Shown: positions 19,065-28,460, numbered from the stretch's first letter. The stretch: DNA of 64,000 nt from Paenibacillus mangrovi (GCF_022898935.1 NZ_JALIRP010000004.1:186001-250000); one strand, 5' to 3'. Notes: generated from the sequence alone by a model not told the origin. A program made the numbers and translations.

Positions 19065-20075
19065 GTGGCGGAAACAGTCATCGACATTCAGCAGCTGTCC
19101 AAAAGCTATAGCGGACATCAAGCCGTTGACAGCTTATCCCTGCAAATCCGCCGCGGTGAAATTTTTGGCCTTCTGGGTCCGAATGGAGCCGGTAAATCTA
19201 CAACGATTTTGATGCTGCTTGGACTTACTGAGCCGGACAGCGGAAACATTGACGTACTTGGTATGAATCCGACACGGGAGCCGATTAAAGTAAAACGCCG
19301 CGTAGGTTATTTGCCTGACGACATCGGATTTTATGAGGACTGGACCGGCCTTGAGAACTTGAAGCTCACCGCCCGCCTGAACGGTATTTCCAATAAGGAA
19401 GCACATGAGCGGGCTATCAGGCTTCTCGCTGAAGTAGGATTGAAGGACGCAGCGGATAAAAAAGCGGGCGCCTATTCACGGGGGATGCGGCAGCGCCTTG
19501 GACTTGCGGATGTTTTGATCAAGCAGCCCGAAATCATCATTCTGGATGAGCCCACGCTTGGAATTGACCCGAAGGGTATTGATGAACTGCTGGCACTCAT
19601 TAGCAATCTTAGCCGGGAACAGGGCTTGACCGTCCTGCTGTCATCTCATCAGCTGCATCAGGTGCAGCAAATCTGTGATCGGGTAGGATTGTTCGTCAGC
19701 GGTAAACTGCTAGCGGAAGGCAATCTTCCTACCCTATCCCGCCTGCTCCTGACAGACACGCCGATCGTCATTACGGCTGAAATGGATCATGTGGATGATG
19801 ATCTTCTTAATCGTCTTGCTGGCATTGAGCATGTGAACAACATTCAAATCGTGAACGGGGACAACGAAGCATTCAGGCCTTCGGAAGGACATATTCTTCT
19901 GCAAATCGGATGCAGTGAAGACTGCAGCTCTGCAATTGCCAAGACCTTTGTGGAATTAGGGGCATCGTTATTCAGCTTGCAACGCAAACAATACGGTTTG
20001 GATGAGATATACCGGCGCTATTTTGCAGGAGGTGATGAACATGGAAGCAAGCGTTCTAAGAAAGCAGCTAAATAA
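19065..20075 (+). CDS. ABC transporter ATP-binding protein
   Basis: ATPase of 336 residues with Walker A LLGPNGAGKSTT, signature YSRGMRQRLGLADVL, Walker B IIILDEPTLGID and H-loop SSHQ, of the CcmA/NosF multidrug-export type. The C-terminal 100 residues form the usual regulatory extension. An open frame begins at 18981, but GGGAGGAG at 19051-19058 places the start at the GTG at 19065. It overlaps the permease gene by 35 nt. Together with its neighbours it forms a three-gene exporter unit. Confidence 0.92.
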   Translation: MAETVIDIQQLSKSYSGHQAVDSLSLQIRRGEIFGLLGPNGAGKSTTILMLLGLTEPDSGNIDVLGMNPTREPIKVKRRVGYLPDDIGFYEDWTGLENLKLTARLNGISNKEAHERAIRLLAEVGLKDAADKKAGAYSRGMRQRLGLADVLIKQPEIIILDEPTLGIDPKGIDELLALISNLSREQGLTVLLSSHQLHQVQQICDRVGLFVSGKLLAEGNLPTLSRLLLTDTPIVITAEMDHVDDDLLNRLAGIEHVNNIQIVNGDNEAFRPSEGHILLQIGCSEDCSSAIAKTFVELGASLFSLQRKQYGLDEIYRRYFAGGDEHGSKRSKKAAK

Positions 20076-21126
20076 ATGGCGGGATGTGGCGCGCCAGCTT
20101 CTTGGCGGAAAACTTGGAAGCTTGATAGAATCCGGACGTACAGACCGTGAACGGTTCAGTAAGTCCAATTCAAATCCAGCCGTTTTCTGGGTACTTGTGC
20201 GCAAGGAAATTTCCGATCATGTCCGAAGCTGGCGTTTTATTCTCCTGCTGGCCATTATTTTTCTAACGTGTATCGCTTCCCTTTATACTGCACTGAACAG
20301 TCTCCAGGATGCGATCAATTCACAGGACGGATATAGTGAATTCGTCATCCTGAAGCTGTTTACCATATCGGACGGAACCATACCTTCTTTCATCGGGTTT
20401 GTCGGCTTTCTTGGCCCTTTGCTCGGGATTGGACTCGGTTTTGATGCAGTCAACAGTGAGCGGAACAAAGGAACACTAAGCCGTATCATGGCGCAGCCGA
20501 TCCACCGCGATGATCTGCTTAACGCTAAATTTACAGCCTCCTTGTTCATTATCGCCTTTATGTTTATAACCCTGGGGCTGCTCGTATTATCGCTGGGGTT
20601 TGTGATCGTAGGGCTGCCGCCATCCTTAGAAGAGCTGCTGCGAATCTTCAGTTTTTTGATCGTCACGATCATTTATATCGGCTTTTGGCTTAATCTGTCC
20701 ATTCTGTTCTCGGTCCGCTTCCGTCAACCCGCGACTTCTGCGCTGGCGTCAATCGCCGTATGGCTGTTCTTCAGCTTCTTTTATGATATGATCCTGAAGC
20801 TGGTGTCCTCCGGTCTGGCCCCCGACGCCTCAACGGCAACCGTTGACGACGTGGTGCACCATGTTGATTTCATGATGAATTTAAGTCGATTATCGCCGTA
20901 TACCTTATTCAATGAAGCGACCTCCACTTTGATGATGCCTACCGTTCGAAATTTGGGTCCGCTCACGACCGATCAGATTTACGGCGCCATCGACAGCCCG
21001 CTTCCTTTTGGCCAGAGCCTGCTGCTTATTTGGCCTCAGGTCGTCGGACTGATTGCATTAACGCTCGCCTGCTTCGCAATCTCCTACGTCATATTCATGC
21101 GTCAGGAAATCCGCGGACGGTCTTGA
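20041..21126 (+). CDS. ABC-2 type transporter permease
   Basis: Membrane protein of 361 residues with about six helices: one after a cytoplasmic N-terminal stretch near residue 65 (FILLLAIIFLTCIASLY), then FVGFLGPLLGIGLGFDAVNSE, which resembles the NosY/ABC-2 signature, and a last helix near the C-terminus. ATGs at 20002 and 20035 are too far from or too close to AGGAGG (20027-20032); 20041 is spaced 8 nt and is preferred. Closed by the bidirectional hairpin at 21166-21210. Confidence 0.88.
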   Translation: MEASVLRKQLNKWRDVARQLLGGKLGSLIESGRTDRERFSKSNSNPAVFWVLVRKEISDHVRSWRFILLLAIIFLTCIASLYTALNSLQDAINSQDGYSEFVILKLFTISDGTIPSFIGFVGFLGPLLGIGLGFDAVNSERNKGTLSRIMAQPIHRDDLLNAKFTASLFIIAFMFITLGLLVLSLGFVIVGLPPSLEELLRIFSFLIVTIIYIGFWLNLSILFSVRFRQPATSALASIAVWLFFSFFYDMILKLVSSGLAPDASTATVDDVVHHVDFMMNLSRLSPYTLFNEATSTLMMPTVRNLGPLTTDQIYGAIDSPLPFGQSLLLIWPQVVGLIALTLACFAISYVIFMRQEIRGRS

Positions 21127-21165
21127 GTTTAATCATATAAATCGAATGTATCATCCATAAAACAC

Positions 21166-21210
21166 AAAGGAGTGCCTTGAGCGGCTATCGCTTCAAAGCA
21201 CTCCTTTTTT
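21166..21210. terminator. Bidirectional terminator after the ABC operon
   Basis: AAAGGAGTGC and GCACTCCTTT form the outer stem with inner pairs TTGA-GCG / CGC-TCAA, followed by TTTTTT. It separates the rightward ABC operon from the leftward RibD-type reductase. Confidence 0.88.
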
Positions 21211-21217
21211 AGTAATT

Positions 21218-21763
21218 TTACTTCTGGATGTTGTAATACAGCATGGCAATGTCTCCGCGCTGCTCTACATGCTGCAGTTCAAAACCGCTGGACATGGTCC
21301 CTTCAGGGAACAATGGTATTCCTTTCCCAAGCACTTTGGGAATAATCGCAATCACGGCTTCATCAAGAAGCCCTTTTTGAAGAAAAGCCTGAACCAGTTG
21401 GCCACCGCCCAACAGCCAAACCGCCCCTTCTGATTCGCTTTGCAAGCGTGGAATAAGCTCAGTCAAGGCTTCATCTGTAAAGGTCACATGCGGATTGTTT
21501 TGCTGCTTTTCCGGTGTTCGGGTTGTGACATAACATGGTTTGCCGGCATAAGGGAATTCTTCCGAAAGCTTCAATACTTCATCAAACGTCAATCTTCCCA
21601 TGATGACAGTTCCTACCGTATCGTAAAATTCGGCATACCCATTGTCACCGCCATCCCCTTTCACATCATACAGCCAGTCTACTGAATGATCGGGCAGGGC
21701 GATATACCCGTCCAGGCTCATGGCGATATACAGCACGACTTGGTTCGATTTTGATTCATTCAT
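21218..21763 (-). CDS. RibD C-terminal / dihydrofolate reductase family protein
   Basis: NADPH-dependent reductase-fold protein of 181 residues. LYIAMSLDGYIALPD near the start, GTVIMGRLTFDEVL, and WLLGGGQLVQAFL (about 113-125) are typical of the YyaP/RibD_C branch of the DHFR superfamily. Many such proteins are of unknown physiological role. Expressed alone towards a terminator and divergent from the WYL regulator, with the first copy of the structured repeat between them. Confidence 0.85.
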   Translation of the reverse strand: MNESKSNQVVLYIAMSLDGYIALPDHSVDWLYDVKGDGGDNGYAEFYDTVGTVIMGRLTFDEVLKLSEEFPYAGKPCYVTTRTPEKQQNNPHVTFTDEALTELIPRLQSESEGAVWLLGGGQLVQAFLQKGLLDEAVIAIIPKVLGKGIPLFPEGTMSSGFELQHVEQRGDIAMLYYNIQK

Positions 21764-21834
21764 ATTTTATCGCTCCCTTCTGATCCTATGGTACAATGTA
21801 TTTATGACATTAATTGACGTAGTTAAATATTTTT

Positions 21835-21899
21835 ATAAGAAAAACGTCTATCGATGTACTTTCACAGATGCAAGGGCCGCGTTTAGATGTAGTTTTTCT
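21835..21899 (-). ncRNA. Putative small RNA from repeat copy 1
   Basis: On the minus strand the repeat shows TTTTCA (21927-21932) and TATAAT (21904-21909) exactly 17 nt apart. Downstream it ends in the hairpin ACATC-GATA-GACGT (21844-21857) followed by a T-rich tract, like an intrinsic terminator. A transcript of about 65 nt would result. The same layout is kept in copy 2, where the hairpin is ACGTC-AATA-GACGT, so base changes preserve pairing. This is inference from layout; no RNA family was recognised. Confidence 0.35.
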
Positions 21900-21956
21900 T
21901 GCGATTATAGAATTGTTCAGCTTCGCTGAAAACTTATAATTTCTATAATCTTAAAA
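21835..21956. repeat. Structured intergenic repeat, copy 1
   Basis: A stretch of about 122 nt that recurs at 32884-33003 in the same orientation with roughly 90% identity by eye. It holds two conserved folds: a long interrupted stem (AAGAAAA + ACGTCTA with TAGATGT + TTTTCTT) and a second hairpin with perfect 10-nt arms GATTATAGAA / TTCTATAATC around TTCAGC-TTC-GCTGAA. No coding frame of note and no clear target-site duplication. It lies between the RibD-type gene and the WYL regulator. It could be a small RNA gene, a palindrome-associated mini-transposon or a regulatory island. Confidence 0.88.
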
Positions 21957-21984
21957 GATTCATTCTATATTTAAAGGAGCGAAC

Positions 21985-22923
21985 ATGAACGAACGCAGAA
22001 TTGCCCTCATGCGAATGCTGGATTCACGCAAAAAATATACGGCACGCGAGCTTGCAGAACGCTTTGATGTATCTGTCCGGACCATACAAAGGGATCTAGA
22101 TTATTTGCAGCAAATGGGATTGCCTCTCTATACCGAAACCGGTCCTCACGGCGGATACCGGGCGCTTCCCAACAGGCTTCTTCCCCCTCTTCATCTCGCC
22201 CGGGACGAGGCCATGGGTCTTTTTCTGATGCTGAAGCTGCTGGAAGACATCCCTGACATCCCATTCGGGTCGGTTCGCGAGCATCTATCCGAACAATACT
22301 ACGCTGAACTTCCCCCCGATGTTAAGGACAGCATCGATCAATTGAAAGACTATGTATCTTTTCGCATGATGCCCACTTTTGCCGGATCACCATACACTTC
22401 TCTCATTCTAGAAGCCGCAATGAATAAGAAAGGTATCAAGATGAAATACCGTTCTGCCTCCGGGGAAAAATACTTTGAAGTATATCCTGTCGGTCTTTAC
22501 TTTGATCACGGTTATTGGTATATGCCCGCATACAGCAGAGATAGGATTCTTCTCTACCGTGCGGACAGGGTGATTGAAATGACCTTACTGGAGGCTATAA
22601 ACCCAGACCTCCCTACTCTTATTGAATGGTTGGAAATGGAAGATCCCCGTGAGGGCGTGCCGGCAAAAATTAGATTTACAGCCTTCGGCGTCCGGCTCGT
22701 TGAATCCGATCCTTTGTTCCAGCAAATTTCGCAGCAAGAATGGCAAGGGCGCATCCCGGTCAGCGAGTTCCCCCATGTAGCCAGACTGATGCTTAAGTAT
22801 GGTCCGGACGCCGAAGTCATTTATCCAAGAGAACTGCGCGATATGGTGAAACAGCTGCTTCAAAAGAGCCTCGACGCTTATGAAGCTGACACGGATCAAG
22901 AATATGAAACAAAAGGGACCTGA
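21985..22923 (+). CDS. WYL-domain transcriptional regulator (YafY type)
   Basis: Regulator of 312 residues with an N-terminal DeoR-like winged helix (YTARELAERFDVSVRTIQRD, about 18-37) and a WYL domain (IKMKYRSASGEKYFEVYPVG, then WYMPAYSRDR, YRADRVIEM, about 150-200) that binds a ligand, possibly nucleic acid or nucleotide in characterised relatives. AAAGGAG precedes the ATG. It may control the divergent reductase gene, but no operator was found. The stop codon is embedded in the following terminator. Confidence 0.88.
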   Translation: MNERRIALMRMLDSRKKYTARELAERFDVSVRTIQRDLDYLQQMGLPLYTETGPHGGYRALPNRLLPPLHLARDEAMGLFLMLKLLEDIPDIPFGSVREHLSEQYYAELPPDVKDSIDQLKDYVSFRMMPTFAGSPYTSLILEAAMNKKGIKMKYRSASGEKYFEVYPVGLYFDHGYWYMPAYSRDRILLYRADRVIEMTLLEAINPDLPTLIEWLEMEDPREGVPAKIRFTAFGVRLVESDPLFQQISQQEWQGRIPVSEFPHVARLMLKYGPDAEVIYPRELRDMVKQLLQKSLDAYEADTDQEYETKGT

Positions 22924-22945
22924 TTATATTAATCAAGTCCCTTTT
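22911..22945. terminator. Bidirectional terminator, WYL regulator / hemY
   Basis: AAAAGGGAC, TGATT / AATCA, GTCCCTTTT with a 5-nt loop. It overlaps the WYL stop codon and lies 43 nt beyond the hemY stop, serving both convergent genes. Confidence 0.88.
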
Positions 22946-22987
22946 GTATATTTAATGTTATTAATCATTATTGTCATTAACTGATTA

Positions 22988-24385
22988 TTATCGCAGACAT
23001 GTCAAAATCTTCTCGGCTGTCGCCATTCCGTTTGCGATACAATCCGGTATGCCAACTCCGTAATAGGAACATCCTGCTAGCAGCACGTGAGGATATAATT
23101 CCTCTATCTTCACTTCCAGCGTCTTCACAATCTGATGATGGGTAATGTGATAGTTCGGCATGACCTCATGCCATTTGGTCACGTCATAGGTCAGAGGCTG
23201 GCTCGTAATGCCAAGGCTGGTTTTGATATCATCCATTCCCACTTGCAGCAATTCCTCATCCGACAGCTTCACAAGCTCTTCATAATGAGGATTAGTACTC
23301 TTGTAAAAGAGTCTCACCAGCAGTCTGCCTTCCGTGGACGTATGCTCCCATTTCCGGCTTGTCCATGTACAAGCATTACATTTCACATCGTTGCTGTCCG
23401 AAGTAATAAATCCCGTACCGTCTGCGGGCAGTTCGCGGTCAGGCACATCAAAAGCCATATAGACACTGATCAGGGAACTGTTCTCGAACTGATTGAATTC
23501 CTCATCCAGATCCGAATTTCCAAGCAGTTTCTGTGCAGAGGCGGAAAGTGTACTAATGACAACCGCATCAGCGTCAAGACTACGCCCGTCCATTAGAGAA
23601 ACTTCATATCGGCCATGGTCCAACGGCTTTAGTGCTTCTGCCGCAGTGCCTTTGAGTATGACGGCTCCTGCAGCTGTCAAAGCATTCTCCAGTCCGTCAA
23701 TTAGCTCGGAAACACCATTCTCAAACGATAAAAACTTTTTGCCGCTGCCACTTTGGAACTTGGCCTTATTTTCGGAGAATCCCTTGATAATACTGCCGTA
23801 TTCATTTTTATAATCAATGAGGTATGGAAGCGTAGAAGCAATGGTCAGATCACTCAACTTACCTGAGTATACCCCGGATAATACAGGCGCAATTTGCTTG
23901 TCCACGAATTCTTTTCCGAAAAAAGCTTCCAAAAAGTCGCCGACTGAATCGTCTTTCGTAAACCGTTCATTTGGTGTATACAGGTCTTTAAGCGCTTCAA
24001 CCTTTCCTTCCGCCGATACCAGCTCCGTTGTTGCCAGAGACTCTATACTTGTCGGGATGCCGAAAACCGCATCTTTCGGAATTTGCTTCAGCTTCCCGTC
24101 CGAATAGATATAAGAGATTCCTGTCGCATTATAGACCACCTTATCCTTCAGCCCTAATTCCTCAATCAGGTCCATTGCGTTAGTCTTGCGTGTAACGATC
24201 GAATCCGCACCTGTCTCCATGGTGAATTCCCCATCGTGTACCGTTCTTATTTTACCGCCCAGCTGTTCGCTTGCTTCTACAATCGTAATATGAATGTCCG
24301 TACCACTGCCCTGTGCGTCTTTTTGCAAATAATAAGCGGTAGATAAGCCCGTAATGCCCCCGCCGATCACAACAACCTTTTTCAA
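22988..24385 (-). CDS. hemY: Coproporphyrinogen/protoporphyrinogen III oxidase
   Basis: FAD-dependent oxidase of about 465 residues. The dinucleotide motif VVVIGGGITGLSTAYYL is at the N-terminus, GGKIRTVHDGEFTMETGADS follows, and the C-terminal VLLAGCSYYGVGIPDCIANG is the FAD-contacting end of the HemG/HemY family. In Firmicutes the substrate is coproporphyrinogen III (CgoX). The longest frame begins at an ATG at 24406 with no ribosome site; a TTG at 24385 follows AGGTGG by 7 nt and gives the family-typical LKKVVVIGGG start. No other haem genes are in the window. Confidence 0.88.
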   Translation of the reverse strand: MKKVVVIGGGITGLSTAYYLQKDAQGSGTDIHITIVEASEQLGGKIRTVHDGEFTMETGADSIVTRKTNAMDLIEELGLKDKVVYNATGISYIYSDGKLKQIPKDAVFGIPTSIESLATTELVSAEGKVEALKDLYTPNERFTKDDSVGDFLEAFFGKEFVDKQIAPVLSGVYSGKLSDLTIASTLPYLIDYKNEYGSIIKGFSENKAKFQSGSGKKFLSFENGVSELIDGLENALTAAGAVILKGTAAEALKPLDHGRYEVSLMDGRSLDADAVVISTLSASAQKLLGNSDLDEEFNQFENSSLISVYMAFDVPDRELPADGTGFITSDSNDVKCNACTWTSRKWEHTSTEGRLLVRLFYKSTNPHYEELVKLSDEELLQVGMDDIKTSLGITSQPLTYDVTKWHEVMPNYHITHHQIVKTLEVKIEELYPHVLLAGCSYYGVGIPDCIANGMATAEKILTCLR

Positions 24386-24492
24386 ATCTGAGCCACCTGC
24401 TTCCATCGTAATGATCCATGATGTTATTATATCACAGGGAATTTACTGGGCTGGCATGCCCATTTGTGACGTTACTCTGACAAAAAAAAGAA

Positions 24493-24529
24493 GAAACGAA
24501 CGCTGCCTCATGGCAGCCATTTTCGTTTC
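24493..24529 (-). terminator. Terminator of the alpha-mannosidase gene
   Basis: GAAACGAA-C-GCTGCC-TCAT-GGCAGC-CATT-TTCGTTTC forms a strong hairpin. On the minus strand it is followed by TTCTTTTTTTT, so it ends leftward transcripts from the mannosidase gene, about 100 nt past the stop. Confidence 0.88.
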
Positions 24530-24630
24530 CATTTCATGCTCTCTTGACATTAGAAAGGTCGTCTCTTGTTCAACATGCCCAACATTCTTATTGTTAATCA
24601 TGACAGAGTTCAAAGCACCCTATAATCTGT

Positions 24631-27426
24631 CTACTCAAGCACTATTTTTACGGTACCGATCTGATAAGGCTGGATGACCATCTTGAGTGTTGTGCCCTCT
24701 ACTCTTAGCTCTTCCTCACATGCTATCTTTTGTTCATTGATATCTGTCCAATAAGCATGCTTGATTGGTTCAGGGCAGATCAATGTTATGGTGTCTCTTT
24801 TCCCTTCCATCTCGTAAAAACGCACGATGAAACTTCGGTCTCCTTCCTCTGCTCCTTTGATACAAGAAACTACAGAAGTTTGAGACTCAAATGCTGCAAA
24901 GGTATGTCTTGGATTAAACTTTCCTTGTTGTCTTAACCCTGTTACTACGGTCATCCCGTGGTTATATTTTTGGACATAGTCATTTAACAGTTTTGGACTG
25001 TTCGATGGCATAACACCTAATCCAAACTCGAGATGATTGATACCATACTCTGGACATGGATCCGGATCGTAAGAGCCTCTTAGTAAAGTAAGGGTAAGAC
25101 TATGATCTACTCCTCTAAATCCATAGCCTACTTTGGACATGAGCATAACACCTGCCGATCCGTCCTTACCTTCTCCATAGATATAGTTATTCCCTGGCAG
25201 ATCTATGTCTAGTGCTTGCCTTGTAACTCTGCCAAAAGGAACATCATAATGATACGTTGCGCATGAATCATGAAGCGGCATATAGAATTGCAGTTGCGGT
25301 ACACCTTTACCAAGACGCCCCACCTCTTGCCAATCACATTCAACTTTGAAGTCCAGATGACTGCTGCCTTTATCTAAGGAGACGATCACTTTAAGCTTTG
25401 AATTTCTAAAACTTAACTCATACGCAATCTGGCTTCGTAATGTACCTGTTGCACTTGTGATTTCGAGATTTTGATGAATCCATTGGATATTTTTGTAGCG
25501 TCCAACAAACCAGGAAGACATTCCTGTACCCTCATCTGTAATCTCTTTATGGTCTGCCTCATCTATTAATCTAAAAATCCCTGATTTTCTCGCGGGGTCG
25601 ATCATTTCTTTCCCTGTTGCTTTATCCATCATGGAGTCAATCGATCCGTCTAAGCTATTAAACACCACTTTAATCTTCTCATTTTCCAATGTATAGCACG
25701 GTTCGTTTTGGGTACGCTTTTCATGCCAATAACTTACTTTAACCTGTTCAATATCTCGTTCAGTTAAAATGTATGTTGTATAGCCACATGCAGGAACATC
25801 CACTTCTAATGCCACTTTTAAATAATTGTGTCCCCAATAGTGATTAAAGTCTTTTTCCAATACCTGATGAGTTACGACTTCACCTTTTTCATTGGTAAAC
25901 AGCATTCGCTCGTGGTCATATGGCCATTCCCAAATCATCAATTCAATCACTTCTTGGCGGGCCTGCATTGTTGGATTAAATACATGATAAATTCGGTTTT
26001 TTCCTGTACCATTTTCATACTGTGCTGACCCTGCACCTGCACCGTAATCCAAGCCTGGTTCAGTCTCACCCTCACTGACGACAAGATCGGCCGTATGAAT
26101 CTGCTGAGCGATCTTTTGAAGAGCTATTTTCTTATTGGCTTTAACCGTTGCTGCAACCTCTTGATATAGGCCTAGGGCATAATCTCTTGTGGCATCTACC
26201 CCTGAACCTGTTAAGATATCATGGAACTGATTAAATAATACGGATTTCCAGGCTTTTTCAAAACTTTGCTTCGGATATTGGACTCCTTGAGTTAAGGCTG
26301 CCCATGTGCTAAAGAGCTCTGCTTCGTACAAACCGTTTTCAGAAGCTTTATTGCCCTTTTTAATCCGGCTTTGCGAACTGTAGCATCCATCACAGATGAA
26401 ATTTTGCTCTTGATATTCAATAGGCAGCTGCTCTTTATATTTTTCAACAATTTCAAAATACTCTCGATAGGTAGAAAATCTCACCTTCGGATAGATTGGC
26501 CAATTGGAAACATCTATGATTCTTTCAATATCTCTTCTTGTTGGTCCGCCCCCATGGTCCCCTACTCCATAGACTTTTAATACAGAAGGCATATGTGTTC
26601 GATCCGCTAGATCGGGTACACAAAGGCACATGTCTGAATGAATAAACGCATTATAAAATTGGGGTTCCCAGTTGACGATGATTTCAGCGCCTGAAGGACT
26701 TTTCCATCGATAAAGGGTTGGTCCTTCTTTTCGTCCTCTGCAATGATAGTAATACTTCACGCCAGCTTTGGTAAGAATCTCCGGTGTTTGAATACTGTGT
26801 CCAAATGTATCTGGTTCAAAATCGATATTAAATGAATCTAATGGCCGGTTAAATAGTTGGGATAAGTATTTTTTCGTATATAGCAATTGTCTCGTTTGGC
26901 TCTCTCCACTCGGCATATTTTTATCTGCCTCAACCCATGTAGACGCCGTAATCTCCCATCTGCCTTCTGCCACTCTTTGTTTAATCTCTTCTAACATTTC
27001 CGGATCATAGGTTTCTACAATCTGATACAGCGAAGCTTGAGACTGCGAAAAAGTGAAATCTTTATACTCTCTCATGATTTGCAACATTGTTCGAAATGTA
27101 TCTAAAGTAATACCTACAGTTTCATCCCACCCCCATTGCCAGTTCATATCAATATGAGCGTGAGCCACACATAACATTTCAAACTGCTTGGCTTCTTCTT
27201 GAAGTGGAATGAGTTTTTGCTCCATCTTACTTATTAGCTCATTGGTGATGGCACCTTGTGCGTCATACCCTTCTACCAAGTCCTTCTCTACTTCTTCAAT
27301 AAGATCGTCAAATGCCCCCTCTTTTCTTGCTGACAAAATGGTTGCATACTTCATTTGCGTCATGACACGGTCTTCTTGATAGGTTAGCTGTTTATTTCGT
27401 AATCTATGGGTTAATTTCTCTAACAT
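24631..27426 (-). CDS. Glycoside hydrolase family 38 alpha-mannosidase
   Basis: Cytoplasmic-type alpha-mannosidase of 931 residues, no signal peptide. The zinc site HAHIDMNWQW (His91, Asp93), the nucleophile in FEPDTFGHS (Asp206) and the later histidine in NQFHDILTGSG match GH38 catalytic residues; the C-terminal half is the beta-sandwich domain. GGGAGGAA before the ATG at 27426 fixes the start, discarding 28 upstream codons. It would trim imported mannosides. Divergent from an AraC regulator. Base composition is clearly AT-richer than the flanking genes (16 G+C in 60 at 26401-26460), suggesting acquisition by transfer. Confidence 0.92.
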   Translation of the reverse strand: MLEKLTHRLRNKQLTYQEDRVMTQMKYATILSARKEGAFDDLIEEVEKDLVEGYDAQGAITNELISKMEQKLIPLQEEAKQFEMLCVAHAHIDMNWQWGWDETVGITLDTFRTMLQIMREYKDFTFSQSQASLYQIVETYDPEMLEEIKQRVAEGRWEITASTWVEADKNMPSGESQTRQLLYTKKYLSQLFNRPLDSFNIDFEPDTFGHSIQTPEILTKAGVKYYYHCRGRKEGPTLYRWKSPSGAEIIVNWEPQFYNAFIHSDMCLCVPDLADRTHMPSVLKVYGVGDHGGGPTRRDIERIIDVSNWPIYPKVRFSTYREYFEIVEKYKEQLPIEYQEQNFICDGCYSSQSRIKKGNKASENGLYEAELFSTWAALTQGVQYPKQSFEKAWKSVLFNQFHDILTGSGVDATRDYALGLYQEVAATVKANKKIALQKIAQQIHTADLVVSEGETEPGLDYGAGAGSAQYENGTGKNRIYHVFNPTMQARQEVIELMIWEWPYDHERMLFTNEKGEVVTHQVLEKDFNHYWGHNYLKVALEVDVPACGYTTYILTERDIEQVKVSYWHEKRTQNEPCYTLENEKIKVVFNSLDGSIDSMMDKATGKEMIDPARKSGIFRLIDEADHKEITDEGTGMSSWFVGRYKNIQWIHQNLEITSATGTLRSQIAYELSFRNSKLKVIVSLDKGSSHLDFKVECDWQEVGRLGKGVPQLQFYMPLHDSCATYHYDVPFGRVTRQALDIDLPGNNYIYGEGKDGSAGVMLMSKVGYGFRGVDHSLTLTLLRGSYDPDPCPEYGINHLEFGLGVMPSNSPKLLNDYVQKYNHGMTVVTGLRQQGKFNPRHTFAAFESQTSVVSCIKGAEEGDRSFIVRFYEMEGKRDTITLICPEPIKHAYWTDINEQKIACEEELRVEGTTLKMVIQPYQIGTVKIVLE

Positions 27427-27568
27427 CGCTCGTTCCTCCCGTATATCTGTGATCTTATGTGCTTCAAATTTTATGGTTATCGTAGAATAGTGTACAATAG
27501 CTTGATACAAGAGTCTTTAAGCCTTGAGGACATTAGATTGAGAAATAACGACATGGGGAGAGTCTATT

Positions 27569-28453
27569 ATGGCTAATATCATTAGTTATCTGACTGCTAA
27601 AAATTTCACCATTAGCCTTAGTGGACTTCAGATAAAGGTACTAGATGCCGCTGTATTAGATGCTGGACCACATTGGGAAAAAGAAGATCATTTTCATACT
27701 TACTTTGAATTTCATATGATTAAGTCCGGGAAAGGCATTGTATCGATCGAGGGCCAGGCGCTCTCTTTTCAAGAAGGAGACTTCTATATCACGGGACCTT
27801 ATGTGACACACCGTCAAGTGTCCGATCCTATAGATCCTATGGTTGAATACTGTTTACAATGTGAAATTAGCTTATCGGATACACCAGATTTCACCTACTT
27901 TCATTCTTCTGAAGATACGGAATTTTTCATCAATGTCCTTTCGACGACCTACCCACGCACCTTCCAGGACAACTATGGCGCCATGGGGTTATTTGATTCC
28001 ATTATCAAAGAAACATCCTTTAAACTCCCGGGATTTTCCTTGCAAATTCAACCGCTATTATTTCTTTTAGTTGTAAGCTTATTTCGCTCAGTGATCACCA
28101 CACTCGATCAAACGAATTTGCCGCATCCGCAAAGTGATGTCCGTGTGTCCCGTATTATGAATTTTATCGAAAACAACTATCACCTTTCTCCTACGATCGA
28201 TGATTTGTCTAAGCTGATTTTCCTTAGTCCTAAACAGATTAATCGGATCATGAAAAAATATATGGGCTGTACCTTTAATGAACAACTTTTACTTTACAAA
28301 GTCTCTCAAGCGAAACATTTGCTGAATCATTCTACTCTCAGCACTGAAGCTATTGCCGACGCTTGCGGTTTTTCTAGCCACTACTATATGTATCAAGTCT
28401 TTAAACGCTTTAATCTCCCTCCCCCAGCTCGTTTTAGAATAAACTCCATGTAA
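27569..28453 (+). CDS. AraC-family regulator next to the mannosidase
   Basis: Regulator of 294 residues with an N-terminal cupin-like sensor (HFHTYFEFHMIKSGKGIVSI, YITGPYVTHRQV) and a C-terminal pair of AraC helix-turn-helix motifs (TIDDLSKLIFLSPKQINRIM; STEAIADACGFSSHYYMYQV). GGGGAGAG precedes the ATG by 6 nt. Divergent orientation 142 nt from the GH38 gene and shared low G+C suggest a self-contained pair in which this protein senses a mannoside and activates the mannosidase. That role is inferred. Confidence 0.87.
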   Translation: MANIISYLTAKNFTISLSGLQIKVLDAAVLDAGPHWEKEDHFHTYFEFHMIKSGKGIVSIEGQALSFQEGDFYITGPYVTHRQVSDPIDPMVEYCLQCEISLSDTPDFTYFHSSEDTEFFINVLSTTYPRTFQDNYGAMGLFDSIIKETSFKLPGFSLQIQPLLFLLVVSLFRSVITTLDQTNLPHPQSDVRVSRIMNFIENNYHLSPTIDDLSKLIFLSPKQINRIMKKYMGCTFNEQLLLYKVSQAKHLLNHSTLSTEAIADACGFSSHYYMYQVFKRFNLPPPARFRINSM

Positions 28454-28460
28454 CAAGACA

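Noticed and set aside
21797..21834. Target-site duplication flanking repeat copy 1
   Set aside because: The bases flanking the two copies differ and no short direct repeat brackets either one.
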